A stretch of 14,682 nucleotides of DNA from assembly GCA_035540915.1 (NCBI GenBank), contig DATLFQ010000018.1:1-14682 (forward strand), read 5' to 3'. Under the pieces are notes generated by a model. The model saw only the letters and a program-made list of their open reading frames with translations. It had not been told where the DNA came from and did no database searches. Source of the stretch: DATLFQ01 sp035540915. Its GTDB lineage: Bacteria > Actinomycetota > Acidimicrobiia > Acidimicrobiales > GCA-2861595. Numbering within the stretch: the stretch's first letter is position 1; each line of letters begins with the position of its first letter. Shown piece after piece: positions 7,844-14,682 of this stretch. Made by a program: the position numbers and the translations under genes.

Positions 7844-8833
7844 CTACGGGCAGCCGAGCGCCGATCGCAGCGCCGCCAAGTTCTTTCGCATGACCCCGGC
7901 GTAGTCCTGCCCCGCCGCCAGCGCCTGCTCGGAGAGGCCTTCGATGGGGTCCAGCACCGCCGCCGTGGCGCCGGCCTCGCGAGCGAGCGTTTCGGCCACG
8001 GCCGGTGAGGCCAGTGTCTCGTAGAACACCGTGGTGATGCCCCGGTCGGTGATCAGCGTCGTCAGCTCGGCGATGCGCTGGGCGTCGGGCTCGGCTTCGG
8101 GCGAGAGCCCCGCAATCGGGAGCTGGGTCAGTTCGTAGCGGTCGGCCAGGTAGAAGAAGGCGGCGTGGGAGGTGACCATCTGGTCCCGTGCACAGCCTGA
8201 GAGCCCGGTCTCGAACTCGCGATCCAAGGTGGCCAACGCCGCCTGGTAGCGCTCGAGGTTCGCCGCGAACGTGGCGGCGTCACCTTCGGCCAGCTTGGAG
8301 AGTTCCGAGGCGATGACGCCGGCGGCCCGGCTCTGCAGCATCGGGTTCAGCCAGTAGTGCGGGTCGACCATTTCGCCGTGGCCCTCGCCGCCCTCCTCGG
8401 CGTGGCCTTCGTCCTCGCCTTCGCCACCGTGGCCCTCCTCGAGTTCGAGCGCCTCGATGGCGCCCTCGCCCACGGGGAGTTCGGCCAGCAGGTCGACGAC
8501 CGGACCGTCGCGCCGCTCGGCCACCGCCTCGACGGCGGGCTGGAACCCCTTCCCCAGGTACACCACGAGATCGGCGTCCTCCAGCTGGTCCACCTGGGCG
8601 GTCGTCAGCTCCAGGTCGTGCGGCTCGCTGCCCGCGGGCGTCACGTTCGTGACGTCGACCCGGTCGCCGCCGACCCGGGCCGCTGCCTCGGCGATCGGAT
8701 AGAAGCTGGCGACGACCCGAATCGGCGCGAACCCGTCATCGGCACCACCGGCGCCTCGGATGTCGCCGTTGTCGCCGCCGCAACCGGCGACGACGACACC
8801 CACCAGCACGACCACCGCAGACCAACGTCGCAT
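7844..8833 (-). CDS. znuA: Zinc ABC transporter substrate-binding lipoprotein ZnuA
   Basis: A 329-aa cluster A-I (ZnuA/TroA) binding protein. The signal peptide ends in lipobox VVAGC with C18 as the lipid-anchored residue, so it acts on the outer face of the membrane. Metal ligands of the family are visible: H72 (GSEPHDLEL), H159 (DPHYWLNP), H223 (TSHAAFFYLADRY) and E272 (FYETLASP). A flexible acidic, His-containing loop at about 131-157 (GHGGEGEDEGHAEEGGEGHG) is typical of zinc-specific members. ATG at 8833 is preceded by GGAGGAAAGG (8848-8839) with a 5-nt spacer. Its stop is about 50 nt before the ATPase remnant. Delivery to ZnuB is expected; energising it would need an ATPase from elsewhere. 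Confidence 0.94.
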   Translation of the reverse strand: MRRWSAVVVLVGVVVAGCGGDNGDIRGAGGADDGFAPIRVVASFYPIAEAAARVGGDRVDVTNVTPAGSEPHDLELTTAQVDQLEDADLVVYLGKGFQPAVEAVAERRDGPVVDLLAELPVGEGAIEALELEEGHGGEGEDEGHAEEGGEGHGEMVDPHYWLNPMLQSRAAGVIASELSKLAEGDAATFAANLERYQAALATLDREFETGLSGCARDQMVTSHAAFFYLADRYELTQLPIAGLSPEAEPDAQRIAELTTLITDRGITTVFYETLASPAVAETLAREAGATAAVLDPIEGLSEQALAAGQDYAGVMRKNLAALRSALGCP

Positions 8834-8866
8834 GGCGACCTTTCCTCCCGCTCCCCAGCGCAGGAA

Positions 8867-8897
8867 CGACTCTTGGACTTACTCTACCTACGAGTCG
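8867..8897. promoter_or_regulatory. Inverted repeat upstream of znuA
   Basis: CGACTC at 8867-8872 is complementary to GAGTCG at 8892-8897, with 19 nt of lower-GC sequence between (TTGGACTTACTCTACCTAC). It is in the 125-nt segment between znuA and the lipoprotein gene, 34 nt before the znuA start. It does not resemble the AT-rich Zur boxes known from other actinobacteria, and no convincing -10/-35 pair was found, so its role is uncertain. Confidence 0.28.
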
Positions 8898-8958
8898 GTG
8901 AGACCCTCCCCCCCACTCGGGCGGTGTCCGGTCGCTCCAGCTTCCAGTGCCGCCCGGG

Positions 8959-9261
8959 TCAGCCGGGGCATCCTTCGAGCTCGATAGCGGCCTCGGCGGC
9001 GATGGCGCAGCGCTGCTCGTCGGAGCTGGAGAGCGGGAGCTCGCCCGCCGTCGAAGGTGGCCTCGTGGTGACGGGGCCCGCGCCCGGTGCCGTTGGCGTT
9101 GCCGCGGGGACAGTGGCGGCTGGCGCCGTGGTGGTGCTGCCGAGGGGTGCAGTGACGCCCGGCGCGAACGGTTCAGAGTCGCTCGTGCCCGCCGTACAGG
9201 CGCCAACGGCCAGCGCCGCCGCCAGCAGCCAGGCGGGGCGGGCGACCGCCGGACGGGCCAT
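8959..9261 (-). CDS. Small Thr/Pro/Ala-rich lipoprotein of unknown function
   Basis: A 100-aa predicted lipoprotein: basic MARPAVARPAW, hydrophobic LLAAALAVGAC with a lipobox cysteine at about residue 22, then a low-complexity Ser/Thr/Pro/Ala linker (about residues 30-75) and a short C-terminal segment SSSDEQRCAIAAEAAIELEG with two cysteines that could pair. I recognise no family. ATG at 9261 gives a standard lipoprotein signal; GTG at 9285 would add 8 residues. No strong Shine-Dalgarno sequence precedes either. It lies upstream of znuA on the same strand, with 125 nt between, and divergent to the CobW gene. A role in zinc handling is only suggested by position. Confidence 0.62.
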   Translation of the reverse strand: MARPAVARPAWLLAAALAVGACTAGTSDSEPFAPGVTAPLGSTTTAPAATVPAATPTAPGAGPVTTRPPSTAGELPLSSSDEQRCAIAAEAAIELEGCPG

Positions 9262-9302
9262 CGCGGGATGGTACCGACCTCGCACGGGAGTCGACGCCGG
9301 CC

Positions 9303-9326
9303 GATATGATAGGAACCATTCTCATC
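9303..9326 (+). promoter_or_regulatory. AT-richer dyad and -10 element upstream of the CobW-like gene (candidate Zur box)
   Basis: The segment 9303-9326 is symmetric about 9314/9315: GAT, GA and GG at 9303-9305, 9308-9309 and 9312-9313 mirror CC, TC and ATC at 9316-9317, 9320-9321 and 9324-9326 (7 of 12 base pairs). TATGAT at 9305-9310 is a good -10 hexamer, putting transcription start inside the dyad. It is 18 nt before the AGGAGG and start of the COG0523 gene. The right half ATTCTCA resembles the ATTTTCA half of actinobacterial Zur boxes; the left half matches poorly. Confidence 0.42.
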
Positions 9327-9344
9327 TCGTGGCAGGAGGCCGAC

Positions 9345-10325
9345 ATGCAGCAGCAAGTTCCGGTGACGATCGTGACCGGGTGGGACGGCGCCGGGACGGC
9401 ACGGTTGATCGGCCATTTGGCCCGGACCATGGACCCGCAGCGGGTGGCGGTGGCGGCCAGCGGACCGACCGGCCGAGTTGGGCTCGGGCCCGCGCACTTC
9501 GTCGAGATCCAGCCCGAGATCTCGGAGCGGTCCGCCGGTTGTTCCTGCTGCGCGGTGCGGTCTGACCTGGTCCGTGTCGTCTCGCGTCTGAGCCGCCGGA
9601 AGCAACCGCCGGACTGGATCCTGGTGGAGGCGGCCGGATGGACCGATCCGGTGCTCGCCGCCCAGACCTTCCTGATCGACCCCGGCCTGGCCCGTCTGGC
9701 AAGGCTGGACGCCATCGTCACCACGGTGGACGGGCCCGGCGCGGGCGCCCGCATCGCCTCGGGCCTGCCACCGTGGCTCCACGAGACCGCCGCGGAACAG
9801 GTGGCGATGGCAGACCGGATCGTGATCAGCGGAGCGACCGAGGCCACCGCGGAGGCGACGGCCCTCGGCGTCAGAGCGGTCGCGTCGGCGAGCCGGGTGG
9901 CCCAGGTGGTCGTCAGTGCCGACGGCTGCGTCGAACCCTCGGCGGTGCTCGGGGTCGAGGCCTTCGGTCCCGCGGGACCTGCCCGGCTCGGGGCGGTCGG
10001 TACAGCGACGTTCGACCCGTCATCCGAGCGCGTTGCGACGGTCCGCGTCGAGGCGGCCGGCCCGCTGGACGGGGACCGGCTCGAGGCGTGGCTCGACCGG
10101 CTCCACGAGGGCGAGCACCAGCGGGTGCTGCGCCTGGAAGGCGTCGTAGCCATCGCCGGCATGGAACGCCGGCTGGTCTGCCAGGGTGTCGGCAGCTATC
10201 TGAACCGGTGGCGCGGTCGGCGATGGACGCCGGGCGAGGCGCGGCGCAGCCGGCTGGTGGTGGCCGGCCGCGACTTCGACGGCGCGGCGCTCTCCGCCTC
10301 GTTGTCGGACTGCGTGGCCGCGTGA
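9345..10325 (+). CDS. COG0523/CobW-family protein with degenerate GTPase motifs
   Basis: A 326-aa homologue of the CobW/ZigA metallochaperone GTPases. Family features: TGWDGAGTARL at the P-loop position (residues 11-21), the metal-binding CxCC as GCSCCAVRSDL (C66, C68, C69), VEAAGWTDPVLAAQTF (about 94-109), DAIVTTVDG (122-130), and a CobW C-terminal domain ending in the RSRLVVAGRDFD region. Oddities: the Walker A GKT reads GTA (K→T18), and the NKxD base-recognition motif is replaced by SGAT near 162-165, so GTP binding is doubtful. ATG at 9345 follows AGGAGG with a 5-nt spacer; an upstream ATG at 9306 is less likely. It overlaps the WD40 gene by GTGA. COG0523 members next to zinc uptake genes are often Zur-controlled; that is inferred here. 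Confidence 0.85.
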   Translation: MQQQVPVTIVTGWDGAGTARLIGHLARTMDPQRVAVAASGPTGRVGLGPAHFVEIQPEISERSAGCSCCAVRSDLVRVVSRLSRRKQPPDWILVEAAGWTDPVLAAQTFLIDPGLARLARLDAIVTTVDGPGAGARIASGLPPWLHETAAEQVAMADRIVISGATEATAEATALGVRAVASASRVAQVVVSADGCVEPSAVLGVEAFGPAGPARLGAVGTATFDPSSERVATVRVEAAGPLDGDRLEAWLDRLHEGEHQRVLRLEGVVAIAGMERRLVCQGVGSYLNRWRGRRWTPGEARRSRLVVAGRDFDGAALSASLSDCVAA

Positions 10326-11344
10326 GCGCCCGGACCGGGGGTTCGCCCGAGCGGGCCCCCCGGTGGTCGGTCCCGATGGCCGACGCGGTGTCGGCCCTCG
10401 AGTGGTGCTCCGACGGATCCGGCGTGGCCGCCGGGTCCTGCGCCGGCGACGTCGTGGTCCTGACCGAGGAGGGGGAGCCGGCGTGGCCGCTCGAGGAGCA
10501 CGGCGCTGGTGTGCTGTGCCTGTCCTGGTCGCCCGACGGCTGCCGGCTGGCGGTCGGCGGCGAGGACGCCACGGTGCGGACCTGGGGCCGCGACGGCACG
10601 GCCGTCCGGGTCGCCCTTCGAGGAGAGGTGAACGCGCTGGCCTGGGCGCCGAGCTCCGACCGCCTGGCGGTGGCCGGCGGCTGCGACGTCCTCGTCGTCA
10701 CCCCCGACGGCTCGCTGGTGGCCGACCACCCGTGGCAGGCCGGCACCGTGAACGACGTCGCCTGGTCCCCCGACGGCGGCACGCTCGTGGCGGCGACCCT
10801 CGGCGCGGTGGTCTGGTTCGAGTCGTCGACCGGCCGTTTCGCGCCGGCGAGGACCTCCTCGGTCGTCGGCGCGGCGCTGGCCGTCTCCTTCTCCCCGTCC
10901 GGATCGCTCCTGGCCGGCGGCCAGCTGAGCGGCGAGCTGGCACTGTGGCAGCGCGACAGCGGGCTCGGAACCGTGCTGACCCGCTACGACGGTGGCGTCG
11001 CAGAGCTGGCGTGGGGCAGTGACGGCCGGCAGCTGGCCGTCGCCGCGCCCGGCGAGGTGGACCTATGGACGCTCCGGGGCGACGGTTCGGTCGAGGGACC
11101 GCCCACCTCGTTCAGCGGGCCGGAGGGAACGGCGGCGCGCCTCTCGTTCGAACCGGCCGGGACCACCCTGGCCGCAGGCGGCCACGGTGGGGAGCTGCGC
11201 CTCTGGGACTCGGCCGCGGGGACACCAGCGTCGTATGGCGTGGGATCGGAGGTGACCGCACTGGCGTGGGCACCGTCGGGCCGCCGCCTGGCCGTGGGGA
11301 CCAAGGCTGGCGAGTTGCGGTGCTACGAGTGGCCGGAACCGTGA
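10322..11344 (+). CDS. WD40 repeat beta-propeller protein coupled to the CobW-like gene
   Basis: A 340-aa protein made almost wholly of WD40-like repeats. Eight blade-like units can be read, each with an AxxWSPDG-like strand turn and a LAVGG…ELRLW-like end, starting near residues 24, 64, 103, 142, 185, 226, 270 and 310. No signal peptide, membrane segment or catalytic domain is visible, so a cytoplasmic scaffold is likely. GTG at 10322 overlaps the stop of the CobW-like gene as GTGA, indicating translational coupling and probably a shared complex. The reading frame stays open far upstream inside the CobW gene, but that part is a composition shadow. Whether it forms seven blades plus a partial repeat or eight cannot be settled by eye. 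Confidence 0.87.
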   Translation: MSARTGGSPERAPRWSVPMADAVSALEWCSDGSGVAAGSCAGDVVVLTEEGEPAWPLEEHGAGVLCLSWSPDGCRLAVGGEDATVRTWGRDGTAVRVALRGEVNALAWAPSSDRLAVAGGCDVLVVTPDGSLVADHPWQAGTVNDVAWSPDGGTLVAATLGAVVWFESSTGRFAPARTSSVVGAALAVSFSPSGSLLAGGQLSGELALWQRDSGLGTVLTRYDGGVAELAWGSDGRQLAVAAPGEVDLWTLRGDGSVEGPPTSFSGPEGTAARLSFEPAGTTLAAGGHGGELRLWDSAAGTPASYGVGSEVTALAWAPSGRRLAVGTKAGELRCYEWPEP

Positions 11345-11407
11345 TGCCGGCATCCGGGGCCGAGCCCGCACTCACGTCGCCGGTCGCAACTGGCCCGCAC
11401 GGTGACC

Positions 11408-11425
11408 GGAAACCGCACCGGTTCC
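11408..11425 (-). terminator. Hairpin directly after the MidA-like gene
   Basis: On the minus strand the stop codon is immediately followed by GGAACCG, GTG, then CGGTTTCC. This is a 7-bp stem with one bulged base and a 3-nt loop. It lies in the 81-nt gap between the convergent WD40 and MidA-like genes. There is no U-tract, so it may be an RNA end-stabiliser or weak terminator. Confidence 0.35.
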
Positions 11426-12442
11426 TCACACGGTTCGACCGAGGCTGTCGACCCGCCACTCCACTACGCGAAAGGCGCCCAGACCGGCGGGGTCGGTGAG
11501 GGCGGCGGCCTCGCTGACGCGGCTGCGCGCGGCCAATGCCTCGAGGTCGCCCAGGTGAGCGCGCTCGTGCCAGGTGGCCCGGGCGGCGGCCACCAGGCCG
11601 CCGATGCCGTGGGCGGCCAGGAACTCGGCCTGGGAGCGGTCGGCGGTCGGCGGTCGGACGCGGGCCAGCTGGTCGACGGCCACCTCGCAGGTGATGTCCT
11701 GGGTCCCGGGCTCCTCCAGGACGGCGACTCCCCGGGCGTGTGACCGGTAGGTCCGGACCCACGCCTCCCAGGGCCGGGCGGCCAGCGACGGCGTGGAGTC
11801 GGCGTAGTCGATCACCACCACCCGGCCCGGGCGGACCAGGGCCAGCGCCCGGTCGAGCCACGCAGTGGCCCGGTGCTGGAGGGGGATCCGGGCGCCGGGG
11901 GCCGCGTCGGGTGCCAGCGCACGGGCCTCCGCTGCGAGCTCCGGTGCGGCCGGGACCAGCACCTCCACCCGCCGCTCGCCCTCGTCCCCCACCCGCACCT
12001 CCAGCCAACCTTCGTCCGTCCGCTCGACCAGCCGGAACGGCAGGTTGTCGAGCAGCTCGTTGGCCAGCACCACGCCGCAGAAGGGCGCGCTCGGCATCTC
12101 GGCCCGCGCGCCGGCGGGGCGGAGCCGGGCCGACCGCTCCACCATGACGTAGCGCAGCGCCGATCGGCAGGCGGGCTCGACGGCCAGCACGCTGTTGGCC
12201 AGGGCGCCCGTACCGGCCCCCGCCTCCACCACGGTGTAGGGATCGGGCCGGCCCAGCTCGACCCACCAGGTGTCCAGCGCCCGGGCCACGACGGCGCCGA
12301 ACAGCGGGCCCAGCTCCGGGCTCGTCAGGAAGTCGCCGCGACGGCCCGGCCTGCCGGCCCGCTCGTAGAACCCCTCGACGGGGTGGTACAGCGCCCGCTC
12401 GACGAAGTCCTCGAACGAGACGGCCGGCGGCGTGGCCGTCAG
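11426..12442 (-). CDS. MidA/NDUFAF7-family SAM-dependent methyltransferase
   Basis: A 338-aa class I methyltransferase of the DUF185/MidA (NDUFAF7) family. Motifs are FEDFVERALYHPVEGFY, GDFLTSPELGPLFG (residues 36-49), the SAM-binding VVEAGAGTGALA (71-82), NELLDNLPFRLVE (128-140) and VVVIDYADS. In mitochondria the family dimethylates an arginine of the NDUFS2 subunit during complex I assembly. Its position directly after nuoN suggests the same link in this bacterium. The start is unusual: no ATG, GTG or TTG occurs near the family N-terminus. The only near-fit is CTG at 12442-12440, which overlaps the nuoN stop as CTGA; the next in-frame GTG upstream lies well inside nuoN. Start confidence is low, family confidence high. 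Confidence 0.85.
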   Translation of the reverse strand: MTATPPAVSFEDFVERALYHPVEGFYERAGRPGRRGDFLTSPELGPLFGAVVARALDTWWVELGRPDPYTVVEAGAGTGALANSVLAVEPACRSALRYVMVERSARLRPAGARAEMPSAPFCGVVLANELLDNLPFRLVERTDEGWLEVRVGDEGERRVEVLVPAAPELAAEARALAPDAAPGARIPLQHRATAWLDRALALVRPGRVVVIDYADSTPSLAARPWEAWVRTYRSHARGVAVLEEPGTQDITCEVAVDQLARVRPPTADRSQAEFLAAHGIGGLVAAARATWHERAHLGDLEALAARSRVSEAAALTDPAGLGAFRVVEWRVDSLGRTV

Positions 12443-13947
12443 CGGGCGGCGAGGTTGGCCAGGTCGCCGAGGCGGGCGACGGCCTGCGGGTAGATGCCGA
12501 TGGCCACCACGGCCACCGCACAGATGCCCAGGGCGGCGACCAGCGCCGGCGGCACCCGGATGGGGCTGCGGTCCTCGTCGGGCACCGGTCGCATCCACAT
12601 CTCGCGGGCGATGGACGAGTAGTAGAAGAGCGCGATCACCGAGTTGACGCCGGCGATGACGGCCAGGATGACGGCGGCCGGCGTGCCCGCGTCGAGCGCC
12701 GCCTGGAAGATGTAGAGCTTGGCGAACCACCCGCCCAGCGGCGGGATGCCGGCCAGCGAGAAGACGAAGATCGTCATCAGCACCGTGAGGCCGGGCGCGT
12801 AGGTGAACAGCCCCCCGTAGGACGAGATCTCGCCCGAGGCGGTCTTGCGGGCGACGGCGATGACGATGGCGAAGGCGCCCAGGTTCATCGCCGCGTAGAT
12901 GAGCAGGTAGACGATGCTGGCCGTCTGCGCGGTGCCCACCGCCTTGGCGCTGTCACCGGCGACTGCGAAGGGCACCAGGATGTAGCCGGCCTGGGCGATG
13001 GACGAATAGGCCAGCATCCGCACGATGTTGGTCTGGCGCAGGGCCACCAGGTTGCCGACCGTCATCGTGAGCGCGGCGAGGACCCAGAACAGCGGGCCCC
13101 ACACCTCCTCGCGACCCAGGAAGCCGACGTAGACCAGCGACATCAGGGCCACGAACCCGCCCGTCTTGGAGGCGACGGACAGGAAGGCGGTGATCGGCGT
13201 CGGGGCGCCCTCGTAGGTGTCGGGCGCCCAGGAGTGGAAGGGCACGGCCGAGACCTTGAAGGCGAAGCCGACGACGATGAGGAAGATGCCGAGGGTGACC
13301 AGCGGCTGGTCGCCCACCGAGCCGGCCACCTGCTCGCCGATCTCGGTGAGGACGGTGGAGCCCGTCGCCCCGAACACCAGGGACATCCCGTACAGCATCA
13401 CCGCCGAAGCGAGGACGCCCAACAGGTAGTACTTGAGGGCGGCCTCGTTGCTCTTGAGGTCCCGCTTGCGCCAGCCGGCCAGCATGTAGGCGGGCAGCGA
13501 CAGCAGCTCCAGCGCCACGAAGATCGAGATCAGCTCGCGCGACGACGCCATGACCACCATGCCGAGCAGCGACGACAGGAGCAGGAACGAGTACTCGCCC
13601 TCGTAGTAGTCGCCCTCGTCGATGTAGTTGGTGGACATGAGGAGCACGACGTAGCCGGTCAGCAGGAACAGGCCCTTGAGCACCAGGGCGAAGTCGTCGA
13701 CCACGTAGGCGCCGCCGAACATGGTCCGGTCGGCACCGTCGACCGCCAGGGCGATGATCGGCACGAGGCTGAGCAGCACGCCCACGCCGGCCAGCTGGGT
13801 GACCAGGTACTTGCGGTTCTCGCCGACCACGAGGTCGGCCAGCAGCAGCACCACCAGCACCCCCGTGAGGACGATCTCGGGAGCCAGTGCGGCGTAGTCC
13901 AGTTGCGGCGCCTCGAAGGCCTGGGCGGCCACCAGGTGGAGTCGCAC
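12439..13947 (-). CDS. nuoN: NADH-quinone oxidoreductase subunit N
   Basis: A 502-aa proton-pumping membrane subunit of respiratory complex I, of the antiporter-like family. About 14 hydrophobic segments are visible. Conserved stretches include ELLSLPAYMLAGWRKRDLKSNEAALKYYLLG (about residues 147-180), KVSAVPFHSWAPDTYEGAPTP, RMLAYSSIAQAGYILVP, and SLAGIPPLGGWFAKLYIFQAA. The functional glutamate (LELLSLP) and lysine (GFAFKVSAVPFH) are present. Length is normal. The GTG at 13947 directly follows the nuoM stop (TAGGTG), implying coupled translation. Confidence 0.96.
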   Translation of the reverse strand: MRLHLVAAQAFEAPQLDYAALAPEIVLTGVLVVLLLADLVVGENRKYLVTQLAGVGVLLSLVPIIALAVDGADRTMFGGAYVVDDFALVLKGLFLLTGYVVLLMSTNYIDEGDYYEGEYSFLLLSSLLGMVVMASSRELISIFVALELLSLPAYMLAGWRKRDLKSNEAALKYYLLGVLASAVMLYGMSLVFGATGSTVLTEIGEQVAGSVGDQPLVTLGIFLIVVGFAFKVSAVPFHSWAPDTYEGAPTPITAFLSVASKTGGFVALMSLVYVGFLGREEVWGPLFWVLAALTMTVGNLVALRQTNIVRMLAYSSIAQAGYILVPFAVAGDSAKAVGTAQTASIVYLLIYAAMNLGAFAIVIAVARKTASGEISSYGGLFTYAPGLTVLMTIFVFSLAGIPPLGGWFAKLYIFQAALDAGTPAAVILAVIAGVNSVIALFYYSSIAREMWMRPVPDEDRSPIRVPPALVAALGICAVAVVAIGIYPQAVARLGDLANLAAR

Positions 13948-14682
13948 CTACCCACCCACCGCCTTGAGGGCGGCGGACACCGTCTGCACCGCCTCGTCGG
14001 TCATGCCGAACAGCAGCCGGGGGTACACGCCCAGCCCGAGGATCAGCGCCAGGAGCGGCGTCCAGGCCAGCCACTCGGGGCGGTGGACGTCGTGGACGTG
14101 AGCCTTGGCGAACTCCTCCTTGGGGGTCCCGAAGGCGACCCGCTGGTACATCCACAGCAGGTAGCCGGCGGCCAGGACCGTGCCGATGCCCGCGATCACC
14201 ATGTACGTCCTGAACAGCGGCTCCGATAGGCCGGGCGCCGGCTGGTACGCCGAGAGGATGGCCGGGAACTCGCCCCAGAAGCCGGCCAGCCCGGGCAGGC
14301 CGAGCGACGCCATGGCGCAGAAGCCCAGGATCCAGCCCAGCTTGGGCGCCTGCACGAGCAGGCCGCCCAGCCGGGACAGCTCACGCGTGTGGTAGCGCTC
14401 CTGGATGGAGCCGGCCACGAAGAACAACATCCCGGTGATGAGGCCGTGGGCGACCATGCCGAACACGGCGGCGTTGATGCCGAAGTCGGTGAGCGTGGCG
14501 ATGCCGAGCATCACGAAGCCCATGTGGGCCACGGACGAGAAGGCGATGAGCCGCTTCATGTCGCGCTGGGCCAGGCAACCCAGCGCTCCGTAGATGATGC
14601 CGATCACGGCCAGACCGCCGATCCACGGCGCCCATGACATGGCCGCCTCCGGCAGGACGGGCAGGGCGATGCGCACGAAGCC
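13948..14682 (-). CDS. nuoM: NADH-quinone oxidoreductase subunit M, C-terminal part
   Basis: The last 244 codons of an antiporter-like complex I subunit; the 5' end lies beyond the right edge, where the frame remains open (GFVRIALPVLPEAA). Diagnostic segments are GALGCLAQRDMKRLIAFSSV followed by AHMGFVMLGI, then AAVFGMVAHGLITGMLFFVAG, ERYHTRELSRLGGL and GLPGLAGFWGEF, typical of NuoM. The TM8 lysine (DMKRLIAFSS) is present. Its stop abuts the nuoN start. An internal ATG/GTG near 14676 is not the true start, since conserved sequence continues through it. Confidence 0.96.
   Translation of the reverse strand, partial: GFVRIALPVLPEAAMSWAPWIGGLAVIGIIYGALGCLAQRDMKRLIAFSSVAHMGFVMLGIATLTDFGINAAVFGMVAHGLITGMLFFVAGSIQERYHTRELSRLGGLLVQAPKLGWILGFCAMASLGLPGLAGFWGEFPAILSAYQPAPGLSEPLFRTYMVIAGIGTVLAAGYLLWMYQRVAFGTPKEEFAKAHVHDVHRPEWLAWTPLLALILGLGVYPRLLFGMTDEAVQTVSAALKAVGG

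Noticed and set aside
9638..10321. Upstream extension of the WD40 frame through the CobW-like gene, suggesting a fusion
   Set aside because: The extension is basic, low-complexity sequence in the wrong frame of a clear CobW-family gene; the GTGA start at 10322 explains the junction.
11343..11354. 12-bp palindrome GATGCCGGCATC at the WD40 stop codon
   Set aside because: No loop is available for a stable hairpin and no U-tract follows; not enough to call a terminator or site.
12443..12730. Longer MidA-like protein starting inside nuoN
   Set aside because: The added residues are Arg/Gly/Pro-rich with no family similarity and would overlap nuoN by roughly 60 to 95 codons.

Overview
The window is a contiguous stretch of a high-GC bacterial chromosome. 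Gene content points to the Actinomycetota: an smtB–zur type regulator pair, a YajQ/HtpX/tRNA-Tyr neighbourhood like that of mycobacteria, a tiny 'hydrophobic protein' of Streptomyces type, and start codons that appear leaderless. A deep branch such as Acidimicrobiia is my guess, not something the sequence proves.

Layout. (1) Positions 1-1486 hold tRNA-Tyr(GTA) on minus, a YajQ-family nucleotide-binding protein on plus, and the membrane zinc protease HtpX on minus, convergent with YajQ. (2) Positions 1547-4723, minus strand, are a tight three-gene run: short-chain dehydrogenase, acetyl-CoA synthetase (acs), HAD phosphatase. (3) Positions 4744-5407, plus strand, hold a decayed partial copy of a small hydrophobic protein gene, the intact 49-aa gene, and a three-helix hypothetical membrane protein. 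(4) Positions 5538-11344 form a zinc-homeostasis island. On minus it has a small lipoprotein, the zinc-binding lipoprotein ZnuA, a severely truncated ZnuC ATPase, the permease ZnuB, an ArsR/SmtB sensor with a complete alpha5 zinc site, a 28-histidine protein and a Fur/Zur regulator. Divergent to these, on plus, is a translationally coupled pair: a COG0523/CobW protein and an eight-repeat WD40 protein. (5) Positions 11426-14682, minus strand, are the 3' end of a complex I (nuo) operon: partial nuoM, nuoN, and a MidA/NDUFAF7-type methyltransferase.

The zinc island is the most interesting part. It combines an uptake system, two zinc sensors of opposite expected logic (SmtB de-represses when zinc is high, Zur represses when zinc is high), a histidine-rich candidate zinc buffer between the two sensor genes, and a candidate metallochaperone pair. 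Two nucleotide-dependent components look catalytically broken. The ATPase gene has lost its Walker A, signature and Walker B region and its H-loop histidine. The CobW protein has lost the Walker A lysine and the NKxD motif but keeps its CxCC metal motif. A dyad overlapping a promoter lies just before smtB, and another AT-richer dyad lies before the CobW gene. No CRISPR array, insertion sequence or phage gene was seen, and no stretch over 300 bases lacks a gene.
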